This document shows positions 36,586 through 44,237 of a DNA stretch of 64,000 bases, one piece after another. The notes under the pieces were generated by a model. It was not told the origin of the DNA and ran no database searches. It worked only from the letters and a program-made list of their open reading frames with translations. Each line of letters opens with the position of its first letter. Within the stretch, counting starts at the first letter, position 1. Source of the DNA: an uncultured Anaeromusa sp. (GTDB lineage Bacteria > Bacillota > Negativicutes > Anaeromusales > Anaeromusaceae); the NCBI RefSeq assembly GCF_963676855.1, contig NZ_OY781460.1, forward strand, positions 1,589,520-1,653,519, read 5' to 3'. Made by a program: the position numbers and the translations under genes.

Positions 36586-38193
36586 GTGCAATTTGATTCG
36601 CTGGAATATCCGTATGCGTCCCGGCGCATGGTGACGTATGGAGCTAGAGGCATGGTGGCGACTTCGCAGCAATTGGCGGCGCAGGCGGGGCTGCAAATTT
36701 TGCGCGAAGGAGGCAATGCGGTGGACGCCGCGATTGCTACGGCAGCGTGTTTGACGGTAGTAGAGCCTTGCTCTAATGGCATCGGCGGCGACGCCTTTGC
36801 ATTGGTTTGGGTTCATGGAGGATTATTTGGTCTGAACGGCAGTGGTCCGGCGGCGCAAAAAGCCGATGCTGCATCTTTGTGGAAGCAGGGGCATAAAACG
36901 GTACCGCGTTTTGGTTGGCAGCCGGTTACTGTGCCTGGCGCTCCGGGAGCTTGGGCCGCCTTGTCAAAACGATTTGGGCGTATGCCGTTGGCAAAAGTGC
37001 TGGCACCGGCTATTTCTTATGCTCGCAACGGCTTTATAGTGTCGCCTACGGTTGCCGCAGCCTGGCAAAAACAGTATCAGCTGTTTTCAAGAGAGTTAGA
37101 CGGAGAAGAATTTCGCTTTTGGTTCCACACTTTTGCGCCGCATGGCCGGCCCCCGCAGGCAGGAGAATTAGTACAATTGCCGGAGCATGCTGAGACGTTG
37201 GAAGAGTTAGGACAGACCGGCGGTGAATCCTTTTATCGGGGCGCTCTAGCACAACGTATTGGGGACTTTGCCGCGCGGTTTGCTGCACCGCTGACAGCAA
37301 CGGATTTGGCCTCTTTTCAGCCAGAGTGGGTGCATCCGCTGCGGGTGCAGTATCGCGGTTATGATGTTTGGGAGATTCCTCCCAACGGGCACGGCTTGGT
37401 GGCTTTGTCTGCGCTAGAAATTTTAAAGGGCTTTGACATGACTTGTGTGGAGTCGGTGGAATGGTACCATCGTCAGATGGAAGCGTTGAAGCTCGCATTT
37501 GCTGATGCCAAAGCGTATGTAGCGGAACCTAAAGACATGCAAGTAACTGCGGAAAGTCTGTTGGATCCGGCTTATGCGATGGAACGCCGCAAGTTGATTG
37601 GCGAAAAAGCAATCTTGCCCATTGCCGGAAATCCGGCGTCCGGCGGTACTGTATATTTGGCGGCGGCCGACGCAGAAGGTATGATGGTTTCATTTATTCA
37701 AAGCAATTATCAAGGATTTGGCTCTGGTTTGGTAGTGCCTGGGACCGGTATTGCCCTTCACAATCGAGGCTGCAATTTCAATTTGGAAGAAGGACATCCT
37801 AATTGTCTGGCGCCGGGAAAACGTCCTTATCATACTATTATTCCCGGATTTATCAGCAAGGATGAGCAACCGGTGGGGCCGTTTGGGGTCATGGGCGCTT
37901 TTATGCAGCCCCAGGGTCATTTGCAGGTAGTTGTGCGCGCTATCGATCAGGGGTTGAATCCGCAGGCGGTTTTGGATGCGCCACGCTGGCAGTGGACAGG
38001 AGGAAGAACAATCGAGGTAGAACCGCATTTTCCGCAGCATATAGCGGCGGCGTTGGCCCGGCGAGGGCATGACGTGCGTCTTTCCATGGATGTGGCTTCT
38101 TTCGGGCGGGGACAAATTATTTGGAGGAGCAAATCAGGAGCCTTAGCGGGTGCGACAGAGCCCCGCGCGGACGGTTGTGTGGCTGCATGGTAA
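36586..38193 (+). CDS. Gamma-glutamyltransferase family protein (YwrD-like)
   Basis: A 535-residue Ntn-hydrolase precursor. The family self-cleaves before a threonine that becomes the nucleophile; T355 in ASGGTVYLAAAD is the likely residue. Also visible are GGNAVDAAIATAACLTVVEP and GFGSGLVVPGTGI. It resembles the YwrD branch more than classical GGT. No convincing signal peptide is present, so it may be cytoplasmic. GTG at 36586 has ggaggg six bases before it; the ATG at 36562 lacks a ribosome site. Substrate (glutathione or another gamma-glutamyl or acyl compound) is unknown. Confidence 0.88.
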   Translation: MQFDSLEYPYASRRMVTYGARGMVATSQQLAAQAGLQILREGGNAVDAAIATAACLTVVEPCSNGIGGDAFALVWVHGGLFGLNGSGPAAQKADAASLWKQGHKTVPRFGWQPVTVPGAPGAWAALSKRFGRMPLAKVLAPAISYARNGFIVSPTVAAAWQKQYQLFSRELDGEEFRFWFHTFAPHGRPPQAGELVQLPEHAETLEELGQTGGESFYRGALAQRIGDFAARFAAPLTATDLASFQPEWVHPLRVQYRGYDVWEIPPNGHGLVALSALEILKGFDMTCVESVEWYHRQMEALKLAFADAKAYVAEPKDMQVTAESLLDPAYAMERRKLIGEKAILPIAGNPASGGTVYLAAADAEGMMVSFIQSNYQGFGSGLVVPGTGIALHNRGCNFNLEEGHPNCLAPGKRPYHTIIPGFISKDEQPVGPFGVMGAFMQPQGHLQVVVRAIDQGLNPQAVLDAPRWQWTGGRTIEVEPHFPQHIAAALARRGHDVRLSMDVASFGRGQIIWRSKSGALAGATEPRADGCVAAW

Positions 38194-38216
38194 GAAAAAT
38201 AAAAAGACAACAAACC

Positions 38217-38232
38217 TGTATACGTGTATACA
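38217..38232. promoter_or_regulatory. 16-base palindrome upstream of mdh, possible operator
   Basis: TGTATAC-GT-GTATACA is a perfect inverted repeat about 23 bases upstream of the mdh -35 box. The form suits a dimeric helix-turn-helix regulator, for instance GntR type, but no regulator gene is adjacent. Confidence 0.45.
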
Positions 38233-38254
38233 ATTATTCAAAGCACTCCTATCG

Positions 38255-38283
38255 TTGCTTTTAAAAAGTTATTTTGTTAAAAT
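38255..38283 (+). promoter_or_regulatory. Promoter of mdh
   Basis: TTGCTT (38255-38260) and TAAAAT (38278-38283), spacer 17. The ~75-base leader holds a hairpin TTCGGC...GCCGAA (38311-38341) with an inner TGAT-ATCA pair just before the ribosome site. Confidence 0.65.
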
Positions 38284-38366
38284 TATTATGTAGTTTTATT
38301 AAAGTTCACTTTCGGCACGTTGATCTTAATCAGCAGCCGAACAATTAAAAGGAGGGTACATATAAG

Positions 38367-39305
38367 ATGAAAGTTACAGTCGTCGGTGCAGGCAATGTAG
38401 GCGCAACATGCGCAAACGTTCTGGCTATTCGCGAGATTGCCAGCGAAGTGGTACTCCTTGATATCAAAGAAGGCGTTTCCGAAGGCAAAGCCATGGACAT
38501 GATGCAGACTTCGCCTCTACTTGGCTTTGACACCTGTGTAGTAGGAAGCACTAATGATTATGCAAAAACAGCTGGTTCCGCAGTGGTTGTCATCACTTCC
38601 GGTTTGCCGCGTAAACCCGGCATGACCCGTGAAGAATTGATTGGTACCAATGCCGGTATCGTAAAAACGGTTGCTGAAAACATTCTCAAGCATTCTCCGA
38701 ATGCCATTCTGATTATCGTTAGCAATCCGATGGACACCATGACCTATCTGACGCTGAAAGCTACGGGCCTGCCGAAAAACCGTGTAATTGGCATGGGCGG
38801 CGCGTTGGACAGCTCTCGCTTCAAGTACTATCTGAGCCAGGCTTTGGGCCGTCCGTTGACCGACGTCCAAGGAACCGTTATTGGTGGTCATGGCGATACT
38901 ACTATGATTCCTTTGACTCGTTTGGCTACCTACAATGGTGTGCCGGTATCCCAGATCCTCGACGCTGCTTCTTTGGAAAAAGTTGCTGCTGACACTATGG
39001 TTGGCGGTGCTACGCTGACTAAGCTTCTGGGCACTTCCGCCTGGTATGCTCCTGGCGCTGCGGCCGCTATGTTGGTGGAATCCATCGTTCGCGACGAGAA
39101 GAAAGTATTCCCTTGCTGTGTTTCTCTCGAAGGCGAATACGGCCAGAAAGATATCTGCATCGGCGTTCCGGTTGTTGTGGGTAAAAACGGCTGCGAAGAA
39201 ATCCTCGACTACAAACTCAATGCGGAAGAAAAAGATCTCTTCGAGAAGAGTGCTGCCGCTGTACGCAAGATGAATCAAGTTCTTGCGGATATGAAAGTAA
39301 TCTAA
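38367..39305 (+). CDS. mdh: Malate dehydrogenase (LDH-like type)
   Basis: A 312-residue NAD-dependent enzyme of the lactate/malate dehydrogenase family. Dinucleotide motif GAGNVG at the N-terminus with D32 selecting NAD+. The specificity loop reads GLPRKPGMTR: arginine 82, where lactate dehydrogenases have glutamine, indicates malate/oxaloacetate. Catalytic H175 lies in GGHGDTT. It interconverts malate and oxaloacetate, probably for fumarate or propionate metabolism in an anaerobe. Strong ribosome site (aaaaggaggg) and its own terminator: a single-gene unit. Confidence 0.95.
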   Translation: MKVTVVGAGNVGATCANVLAIREIASEVVLLDIKEGVSEGKAMDMMQTSPLLGFDTCVVGSTNDYAKTAGSAVVVITSGLPRKPGMTREELIGTNAGIVKTVAENILKHSPNAILIIVSNPMDTMTYLTLKATGLPKNRVIGMGGALDSSRFKYYLSQALGRPLTDVQGTVIGGHGDTTMIPLTRLATYNGVPVSQILDAASLEKVAADTMVGGATLTKLLGTSAWYAPGAAAAMLVESIVRDEKKVFPCCVSLEGEYGQKDICIGVPVVVGKNGCEEILDYKLNAEEKDLFEKSAAAVRKMNQVLADMKVI

Positions 39306-39322
39306 GTCATCTCTTTAAAAGG

Positions 39323-39366
39323 AAAAAGCCTGTTCCGTCACGAAATACGGAACAGGCTTTTTTTAT
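39323..39366 (+). terminator. Intrinsic terminator after mdh
   Basis: AAAAAGCCTGTTCCGT, eight-base loop, ACGGAACAGGCTTTTTTT. Very strong. Confidence 0.95.
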
Positions 39367-39368
39367 AG

Positions 39369-39521
39369 AGCCGCTGATTTATTTGCACCTCGCGGCAAAC
39401 CGGATCTTTACCGATAGACATTGTCAGAAAGCCTCGGAATAGCGATGCTATTCCTGCGTTTTCTTTCGCGTCTGACGCAAAAACTTCTTGGTTTGCCGGA
39501 GCGCTCATTAAATCAGTGGCT
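39369..39521. repeat. Nested palindromic repeat, MITE-like, copy 2
   Basis: Outer arms AGCCGCTGATTTA (39369-39381) and TAAATCAGTGGCT (39509-39521); next arms GCGGCAAACC and GGTTTGCCGG; inner TTGTCAGA and TCTGACGCAA; apex GGAATAGC-gat-GCTATTCC (39436-39454). It shares plan, length and inner words with 31574-31724. It fills most of the 309-base gap 39306-39614; the remainder is AT-rich. Confidence 0.7.
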
Positions 39522-39614
39522 TTCTTAGGTTCGGACAATTTTTATTTCTTTTTTATATCCGTTCTATACTCCTGCTTAAATTGAAATCTATACATAGAAA
39601 GAAGGATGATCTTT

Positions 39615-40625
39615 ATGGACATGAATTCATTACGCGAAGCAGCGCGGGAACGTTTTGGTAAGGCTTGTCGGGTTTGCAGAATTTGCAACGGCGTAGCCTG
39701 CGCCGGTGAGGTTCCTGGCATGGGCGGCCTTGGTACCGGAGCGGCTTTTCAAAGCAATATGCAGGCGCTGGCCTTGCATCGGCTGCAGCAGCGCGTGGTG
39801 CATCAGGTCAGTGAGCCGAAGTTGAGCTGTACGATTTTTGGGCAGAGACTGTCGATGCCGATTTTGGGTGCGCCAATCGGCGGCATTGCGTTCAATTTAA
39901 ATGATTTTTTGCCGGAAGCCGAGTATGCAGCAGCGATTGTAGACGGCTGTCGTCAGGCGGGGACGTTGGGCATGACCGGCGATGGTCCTAATCCAGGCGT
40001 GTTTAATGGCGGTTTGGAGGCAGTGCGCTTAGCCGGTGGCCAGGGCATTCCTGTCTTGAAACCCAGGGACAATGAGGCGATTTTGGAGAAAATGCAGGAA
40101 GCGGCTGCCGCTGGTGCAATTGCAGTTGGTATGGATTTGGATGCTGCGGCGCTCATTAACATGACTCGTGCCGGCCAGCGGGTTGGGCCCAAGACGAAAG
40201 AGCAGTTAGCAGAGCTTAAACGTCATGCGCCGTTACCGTTCTTTGTTAAAGGCATTATGACGGAAGAGGATGCCGAAGCGTGCGCTTGGGCTGGCGTTGA
40301 CGGCATTGTCGTCTCCAATCACGGCGGACGGGTGCTGGATTATACGCCGGGTACGGCGGAAGTGCTGCCGGAAATTGTGGAAGCTGTTGATGGAGCGCTG
40401 ACGGTGCTGGTAGACGGCGGTGTGCGCAGCGGTACGGATGTACTGAAAATGCTGGCCTTGGGTGCTGACGCCGTTTTGATTGGACGCCCGCTAACCGTTG
40501 GTGCAGTAGGAGGCGCTGCGGGAGTTGCGCTTGTTTTGCAACAAATGGCGGCGGAATTGCAGGCGGCAATGGTGATGACTGGTACAGCGTCGGTAGAGGA
40601 CGTGGCAGAGGATATTTTATGGTAA
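39615..40625 (+). CDS. FMN-dependent alpha-hydroxy-acid dehydrogenase/oxidase family protein with N-terminal cysteine cluster
   Basis: A 336-residue TIM-barrel flavoprotein of the lactate/glycolate oxidase family: VKGIMTEEDAEACAWAG, VSNHGGRVLDYTPG (catalytic His, substrate Arg) and VDGGVRSGTDVLKMLALGADAVLIGRP. Unlike textbook members it starts with four cysteines, C18, C21, C24 and C29 (CRVCRICNGVAC), which could bind a metal or Fe-S cluster. In an anaerobe it is more likely a dehydrogenase than an oxidase. Start ATG 39615 has gaaagaagg nine bases upstream. It overlaps the next gene by seven bases. Confidence 0.88.
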   Translation: MDMNSLREAARERFGKACRVCRICNGVACAGEVPGMGGLGTGAAFQSNMQALALHRLQQRVVHQVSEPKLSCTIFGQRLSMPILGAPIGGIAFNLNDFLPEAEYAAAIVDGCRQAGTLGMTGDGPNPGVFNGGLEAVRLAGGQGIPVLKPRDNEAILEKMQEAAAAGAIAVGMDLDAAALINMTRAGQRVGPKTKEQLAELKRHAPLPFFVKGIMTEEDAEACAWAGVDGIVVSNHGGRVLDYTPGTAEVLPEIVEAVDGALTVLVDGGVRSGTDVLKMLALGADAVLIGRPLTVGAVGGAAGVALVLQQMAAELQAAMVMTGTASVEDVAEDILW

Positions 40626-41149
40626 AAGTAGAATTGACAGCCAAAATTTTTTCAACTTCATGGGGCGTAGTGGCGTCTTTATGGTCCGCCCAGGGACTTT
40701 GGGAACTTGGTTTTCCCCGAAAAACAGAAAAAGAAGCTTGGGCGGACTTGCGGTTTTCTCCGACGGTGGCGCCGCAATCACAAGCGGAAGATATGGCAGA
40801 GTTAGCCTGGGAGGCGTTGGCGGCTCAACTGCAGACCTATTTCCAGGGGTTCCCTGTGATTTTTGACGTGCCGCTGGATTGGCGAGGGTATACGCCTTTT
40901 CGGGAGAAAGCGTTGCGGTATGTAGCCTCAGTTCCTTATGGCTGCGTCTGCAGCTATGGAGAGGTATCTAGGGCTATTGGTGTGCCTCAGGGGGCGCGCG
41001 CTGTCGGCGGAGCTATGCATGCTAATCGTATTCCAATTGTGGTGCCCTGTCATCGAGTCGTGGCTTCCGGTGGCAAACTAGGCGGTTTTGGTGGCGGTTT
41101 GGAACTGAAGGAAGCCTTGCTGTTTTTGGAGCGCAACACAGACAGCTAA
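40619..41149 (+). CDS. Methylated-DNA--protein-cysteine methyltransferase
   Basis: A 176-residue MGMT/Ogt-type repair protein that takes methyl groups from O6-methylguanine onto its own cysteine in a suicide reaction. Acceptor C144 lies in VVPCHRVV, preceded by the helix-turn-helix (YGEVSRAIGVPQGARAVGGAMHAN split). The start ATG at 40619 is inside the end of the flavoprotein gene, so the two are translationally coupled; a functional link between them is not obvious. Confidence 0.95.
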   Translation: MVKVELTAKIFSTSWGVVASLWSAQGLWELGFPRKTEKEAWADLRFSPTVAPQSQAEDMAELAWEALAAQLQTYFQGFPVIFDVPLDWRGYTPFREKALRYVASVPYGCVCSYGEVSRAIGVPQGARAVGGAMHANRIPIVVPCHRVVASGGKLGGFGGGLELKEALLFLERNTDS

Positions 41150-41165
41150 AATGACAGAATAGTAA

Positions 41166-41195
41166 TTGGCAGATAAGAGAGAAGCACGGTATAAT
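41166..41195 (+). promoter_or_regulatory. Promoter of the holin-like membrane gene
   Basis: TTGGCA (41166-41171) and TATAAT (41190-41195), spacer 18 bases, about 55 bases before the gene. Confidence 0.7.
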
Positions 41196-41248
41196 AGGAA
41201 TAATGACGTCCGAGGGACGATGATTTTTGCAGTAAGGAAGGGATCGTT

Positions 41249-41593
41249 GTGTGCGGCTTGCTTTTGCGTATCGTAGTCAATGCGGTCATTTTGTACTGGA
41301 TGGTGGAATGGCTGCCGGAAATTTTCGTTGATACGTTTTGGTGTTTGTTAGCGGCCTCGTTGGTGGTCGGGGTAGCCAACGGCTTAGTGCGTACGATTCT
41401 TTGCAAATTGAGTTGTCCTATGTCTTGGCGTATGTTGGGCGGATTGACTTTTTTGACAAACTTGGTGATGCCGGCGGCGCTGCTTAAGGTGCTGCCAGGC
41501 GTGCAGGTGGGTAGTTTGTTCTTGCCATTTCTGAGTATGGGCTTAGTGACCGTGTGCAGTTGTCTGCTGTCCGTATATATCCAAGACCGATAA
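41249..41593 (+). CDS. Small membrane protein, phage-holin-4 / YvlD-like family
   Basis: A 114-residue protein with four predicted hydrophobic helices (about 4-17, 25-45, 62-78, 88-108) and few charges, matching the YvlD-like 'phage holin family' of chromosomally encoded membrane proteins. There is no lysis gene or phage nearby, so a holin role is unlikely. GTG start after aaggaaggg. Function unknown. Confidence 0.7.
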   Translation: MCGLLLRIVVNAVILYWMVEWLPEIFVDTFWCLLAASLVVGVANGLVRTILCKLSCPMSWRMLGGLTFLTNLVMPAALLKVLPGVQVGSLFLPFLSMGLVTVCSCLLSVYIQDR

Positions 41594-41679
41594 AGGCAGG
41601 GAAACGGCATATCAGGTATCTGTTATAGTTATTTTGTGCGAAAAAGTAAGAACCAAAAGGAGCCAAGACAGAAACGTAT

Positions 41680-41775
41680 TCATGGAGCTATGCTGAGGCT
41701 TTCCGACAATGTCGAATGAGAGGCCGTTCTGATGAAGTCGTGCATAAGTCAATGGTTCCGTAAGAAGAGGTGGCA
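41680..41775 (+). other. Leader region of the HAD gene with similarity to the suf leader
   Basis: Contains gaggctttccgacaa (41694-41708), gcataag and ggttccgtaag. The same words in the same order (gaggctttctgacaa 7611-7625, gcgtaag, gttccgaaa) occur in the leader of sufC. CGACAATGTCG (41704-41714) can form a hairpin. The meaning of the match is uncertain. Confidence 0.3.
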
Positions 41776-41777
41776 AT

Positions 41778-42575
41778 TTGGCAATTAAATTAGTAGCAGT
41801 TGATATGGATGGGACGTTGTTGACAGACGGTCTGGAGGTTTCACCAAGAACGGTTGCGGCGATTCAAGCGGCGCAGCAGCAAGGAGTAACGGTGACGATT
41901 GCCACGGGACGTATGTTTCAGTCGGCCAAGCCGTTTGCAGAGCGCTTGGGCGTGGATGTGCCGCTGATTACCTATAATGGAGCGTTAGTAAAGTCTTGCC
42001 GCTCTGGTGAGGTTTGGCATGAGGAACTGCTGTCCATGGATACTACTTTGTCGGTGTTGGCGTATTTTCGTGAACACGGCTGGTATATTCAAACCTATGT
42101 GGATGACGAATTTTATGTGAGGGACTATTCGGCGGAAGCGCGTACCTATGAAGCGGTGTCTGGTATTTCGCCGCACGTGGTGGGCGAGGCACTATTTGCG
42201 CCGGAGAAGGAGCCTCTTAAGCTTTTGACGTTGGCGGAACCAGAGCATTTGGATGCTATTACGCCGATATTGCAAGCTCGTTTTGGCGATAAGGTATGCC
42301 TTACGAGGGCTAAAAATCATATGATCGAGATGGTAAACTCCGCGGTAAATAAAGGTAGAGGCGTTGCCATGCTGGCTAAACGGTTGGGAATATCCCAACA
42401 AGATATCATGGTGTTGGGAGACTCGGAAAATGATATGACCATGCTGACCTATGCGGGCTTAGGGGTGGCTATGGATAATGCCGACGACAAAGTGAAAGCG
42501 GTTGCGGACGTGGTGACAGCGGACAACAATCAGGATGGAGTCGCCTTGGCTATCGAAAAATATGTGTTGAAATAG
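41778..42575 (+). CDS. Cof-type HAD-IIB family phosphatase
   Basis: A 265-residue cytoplasmic phosphatase. Motif I is DMDGTL near the N-terminus (nucleophile and general acid aspartates), motif II/III includes a lysine in VNSAVNKGRGV, and motif IV is GDSENDMTML. A large alpha/beta cap (about 85-190) is typical of the Cof/YbiV subfamily that dephosphorylates sugar phosphates or flavin precursors. The start is TTG at 41778, with agaggtg just upstream; the protein then reads MAIKLVAVDMDG as usual for the family. Confidence 0.92.
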   Translation: MAIKLVAVDMDGTLLTDGLEVSPRTVAAIQAAQQQGVTVTIATGRMFQSAKPFAERLGVDVPLITYNGALVKSCRSGEVWHEELLSMDTTLSVLAYFREHGWYIQTYVDDEFYVRDYSAEARTYEAVSGISPHVVGEALFAPEKEPLKLLTLAEPEHLDAITPILQARFGDKVCLTRAKNHMIEMVNSAVNKGRGVAMLAKRLGISQQDIMVLGDSENDMTMLTYAGLGVAMDNADDKVKAVADVVTADNNQDGVALAIEKYVLK

Positions 42576-42620
42576 AAACGAGCAATGAGCGCCTTAAGGG
42601 CATTCATTGCTCGTTTTATT
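42576..42620. terminator. Bidirectional terminator between the HAD and HD-GYP genes
   Basis: AAACGAGCAATGA...TCATTGCTCGTTT with T-runs on both sides. Serves the convergent genes. Confidence 0.85.
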
Positions 42621-42654
42621 GCAAGAGATGTTTATTGCATTTTCCGTCCGATCC

Positions 42655-44235
42655 TCACAGTACTCCGGTGGTCGGATCAAAGCGCGGCGTGTCTGCCGGG
42701 GGCACGTCTTGCAGGCTTTTTTGCACCTCCAGGATTTCTTCGAGATGGTTCATGAAAAGGTCAATCAACACAGGGTCGAAGTGACTGCCGCTGTGTGTAC
42801 GCAGATGTTCCAGGGTATGATCGAGAGTCCAGGGGATTTTATAGCTGCGGCTGGAACTGAGGGCGTCAAACACATCGGCAATGATGGTAATGCGAGCGTG
42901 CAAATGAATGTTGTTTCCAGATAGGCCAGTGGGATAGCCGCTGCCGTCAAAGTGTTCATGATGTTGTAAGGCTATGATGGCGGCGGCGCGCAGCACGTCC
43001 AGACCGGAGTGGCTGAGCATATCGTGGCCGATGATCGTATGGCGTTTCATGGAGGCGAATTCTTCCTCAGTAAGTCGGGAGGGCTTGTGCAGGATGTTGT
43101 CAGTAATGCCCAATTTGCCGATGTCATGCATGGGAGCCGCCATGCGCAGCAGTTCTACTTCGGTTTCGTTTAGGCCATGCCATTGACCCAGGAGCGCGGA
43201 GTATTCTCCGACCCGGCGGACATGGTGCCCGGTTTCCTTGGAACGCGTTTCTGCCGCTTCCATGAGCAGAAAGAGCATTTCTTGGCGAGTGAGATCCATT
43301 TGATGGTGTAAGTGGAGGTTTTCAAAGGCAGCGGAAACGTTTAGACAGAAGATATCCAGCAACTGGCGATCTAAGTCATTCATCGGCGGCGTCCCCTCCA
43401 TATAGATTAAATAAGCGCCGGCAACCGGTCCGTGCCAGTAGAGGACAAAATGATCATCGGCATAAACGCTGCGCTGTCCTTGTAAAGCCGGCTGCAACCG
43501 CTGCCGAACCAGGTCGGTAATGTGAGGCGGTGCCGGCTCGTTGGAAAAATAGCCTGTGGCCGCTAAAATGTGGAAGCCGTTTTCCTCGGAAGAGGCGGCA
43601 AAACTGGCGGTTTTGAGATAGAGACTGTTGCGATCCAAGTAGAGCAAAGCCGATAATTGGGTCAAAACGCCTGCGGCAAAATTCTGCAGGGATTGAAGAC
43701 GGAAAATTTCCGGTGAAGACTGAACAATTTGCTCTAAACCGTTTTTATTGCGTTCAATGGTAATCAGATCCCGATACGAACGCAGGGCGGTAATTAAGGT
43801 GGTAATCAGTTTTTGCGAAGTGAGCTCGGTTTTTTCCTTATAGTCATTGATATCATAATCCACAATGACGCGCGCTTCTGGAGCGTGGCCGGGTTGTCCG
43901 GTGCGCAGAATGATGCGGACCAATTGGTTTTGCAGCTCTCTGCGGATAGTATGCACTAATTTAAGACCAGAGTCGACTTCTTCCATAACTACGTCCAAAA
44001 AGATGACGGCGACATCGTCATGACTGAGAAGAAAATCGCGTCCTTCCGCTGCAGAATATACACTGTAAAACTGCAAGGGACGTCCGGCGAAAGAAAAGTT
44101 GCTCAACACCAGTTTGGTGACGGCATGCACTTCTTCATCATCGTCAACGATGAGAATGTTCCAGGGCGGATGTTCGGTTGCGGGTGCTGCAGCAGGGGGA
44201 TGTTCCTCGGCAAAAAGAAGTTCGTCGTCGTGCAT
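42655..44235 (-). CDS. Response regulator with DUF3369 and HD-GYP domains
   Basis: A 526-residue regulator. Receiver domain at about 25-150 (acceptor D81 in IFLDVVME), a central DUF3369 sensor-like domain (about 175-310) and a C-terminal HD-GYP phosphodiesterase (APMHDIGKLG, LQHHEHFDGSGYPTGLSG). HD-GYP enzymes degrade cyclic di-GMP, so this should lower c-di-GMP when phosphorylated. It lies two bases after the sensor kinase gene in the same operon, which is its likely phosphodonor. ATG follows aaggaggt. Confidence 0.93.
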   Translation of the reverse strand: MHDDELLFAEEHPPAAAPATEHPPWNILIVDDDEEVHAVTKLVLSNFSFAGRPLQFYSVYSAAEGRDFLLSHDDVAVIFLDVVMEEVDSGLKLVHTIRRELQNQLVRIILRTGQPGHAPEARVIVDYDINDYKEKTELTSQKLITTLITALRSYRDLITIERNKNGLEQIVQSSPEIFRLQSLQNFAAGVLTQLSALLYLDRNSLYLKTASFAASSEENGFHILAATGYFSNEPAPPHITDLVRQRLQPALQGQRSVYADDHFVLYWHGPVAGAYLIYMEGTPPMNDLDRQLLDIFCLNVSAAFENLHLHHQMDLTRQEMLFLLMEAAETRSKETGHHVRRVGEYSALLGQWHGLNETEVELLRMAAPMHDIGKLGITDNILHKPSRLTEEEFASMKRHTIIGHDMLSHSGLDVLRAAAIIALQHHEHFDGSGYPTGLSGNNIHLHARITIIADVFDALSSSRSYKIPWTLDHTLEHLRTHSGSHFDPVLIDLFMNHLEEILEVQKSLQDVPPADTPRFDPTTGVL

Positions 44236-44237
44236 GA

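Noticed and set aside
41249..41593. Phage remnant, because of the holin-like protein
   Set aside because: No lysin, tail, integrase or other phage gene is nearby; the family is common in chromosomes.
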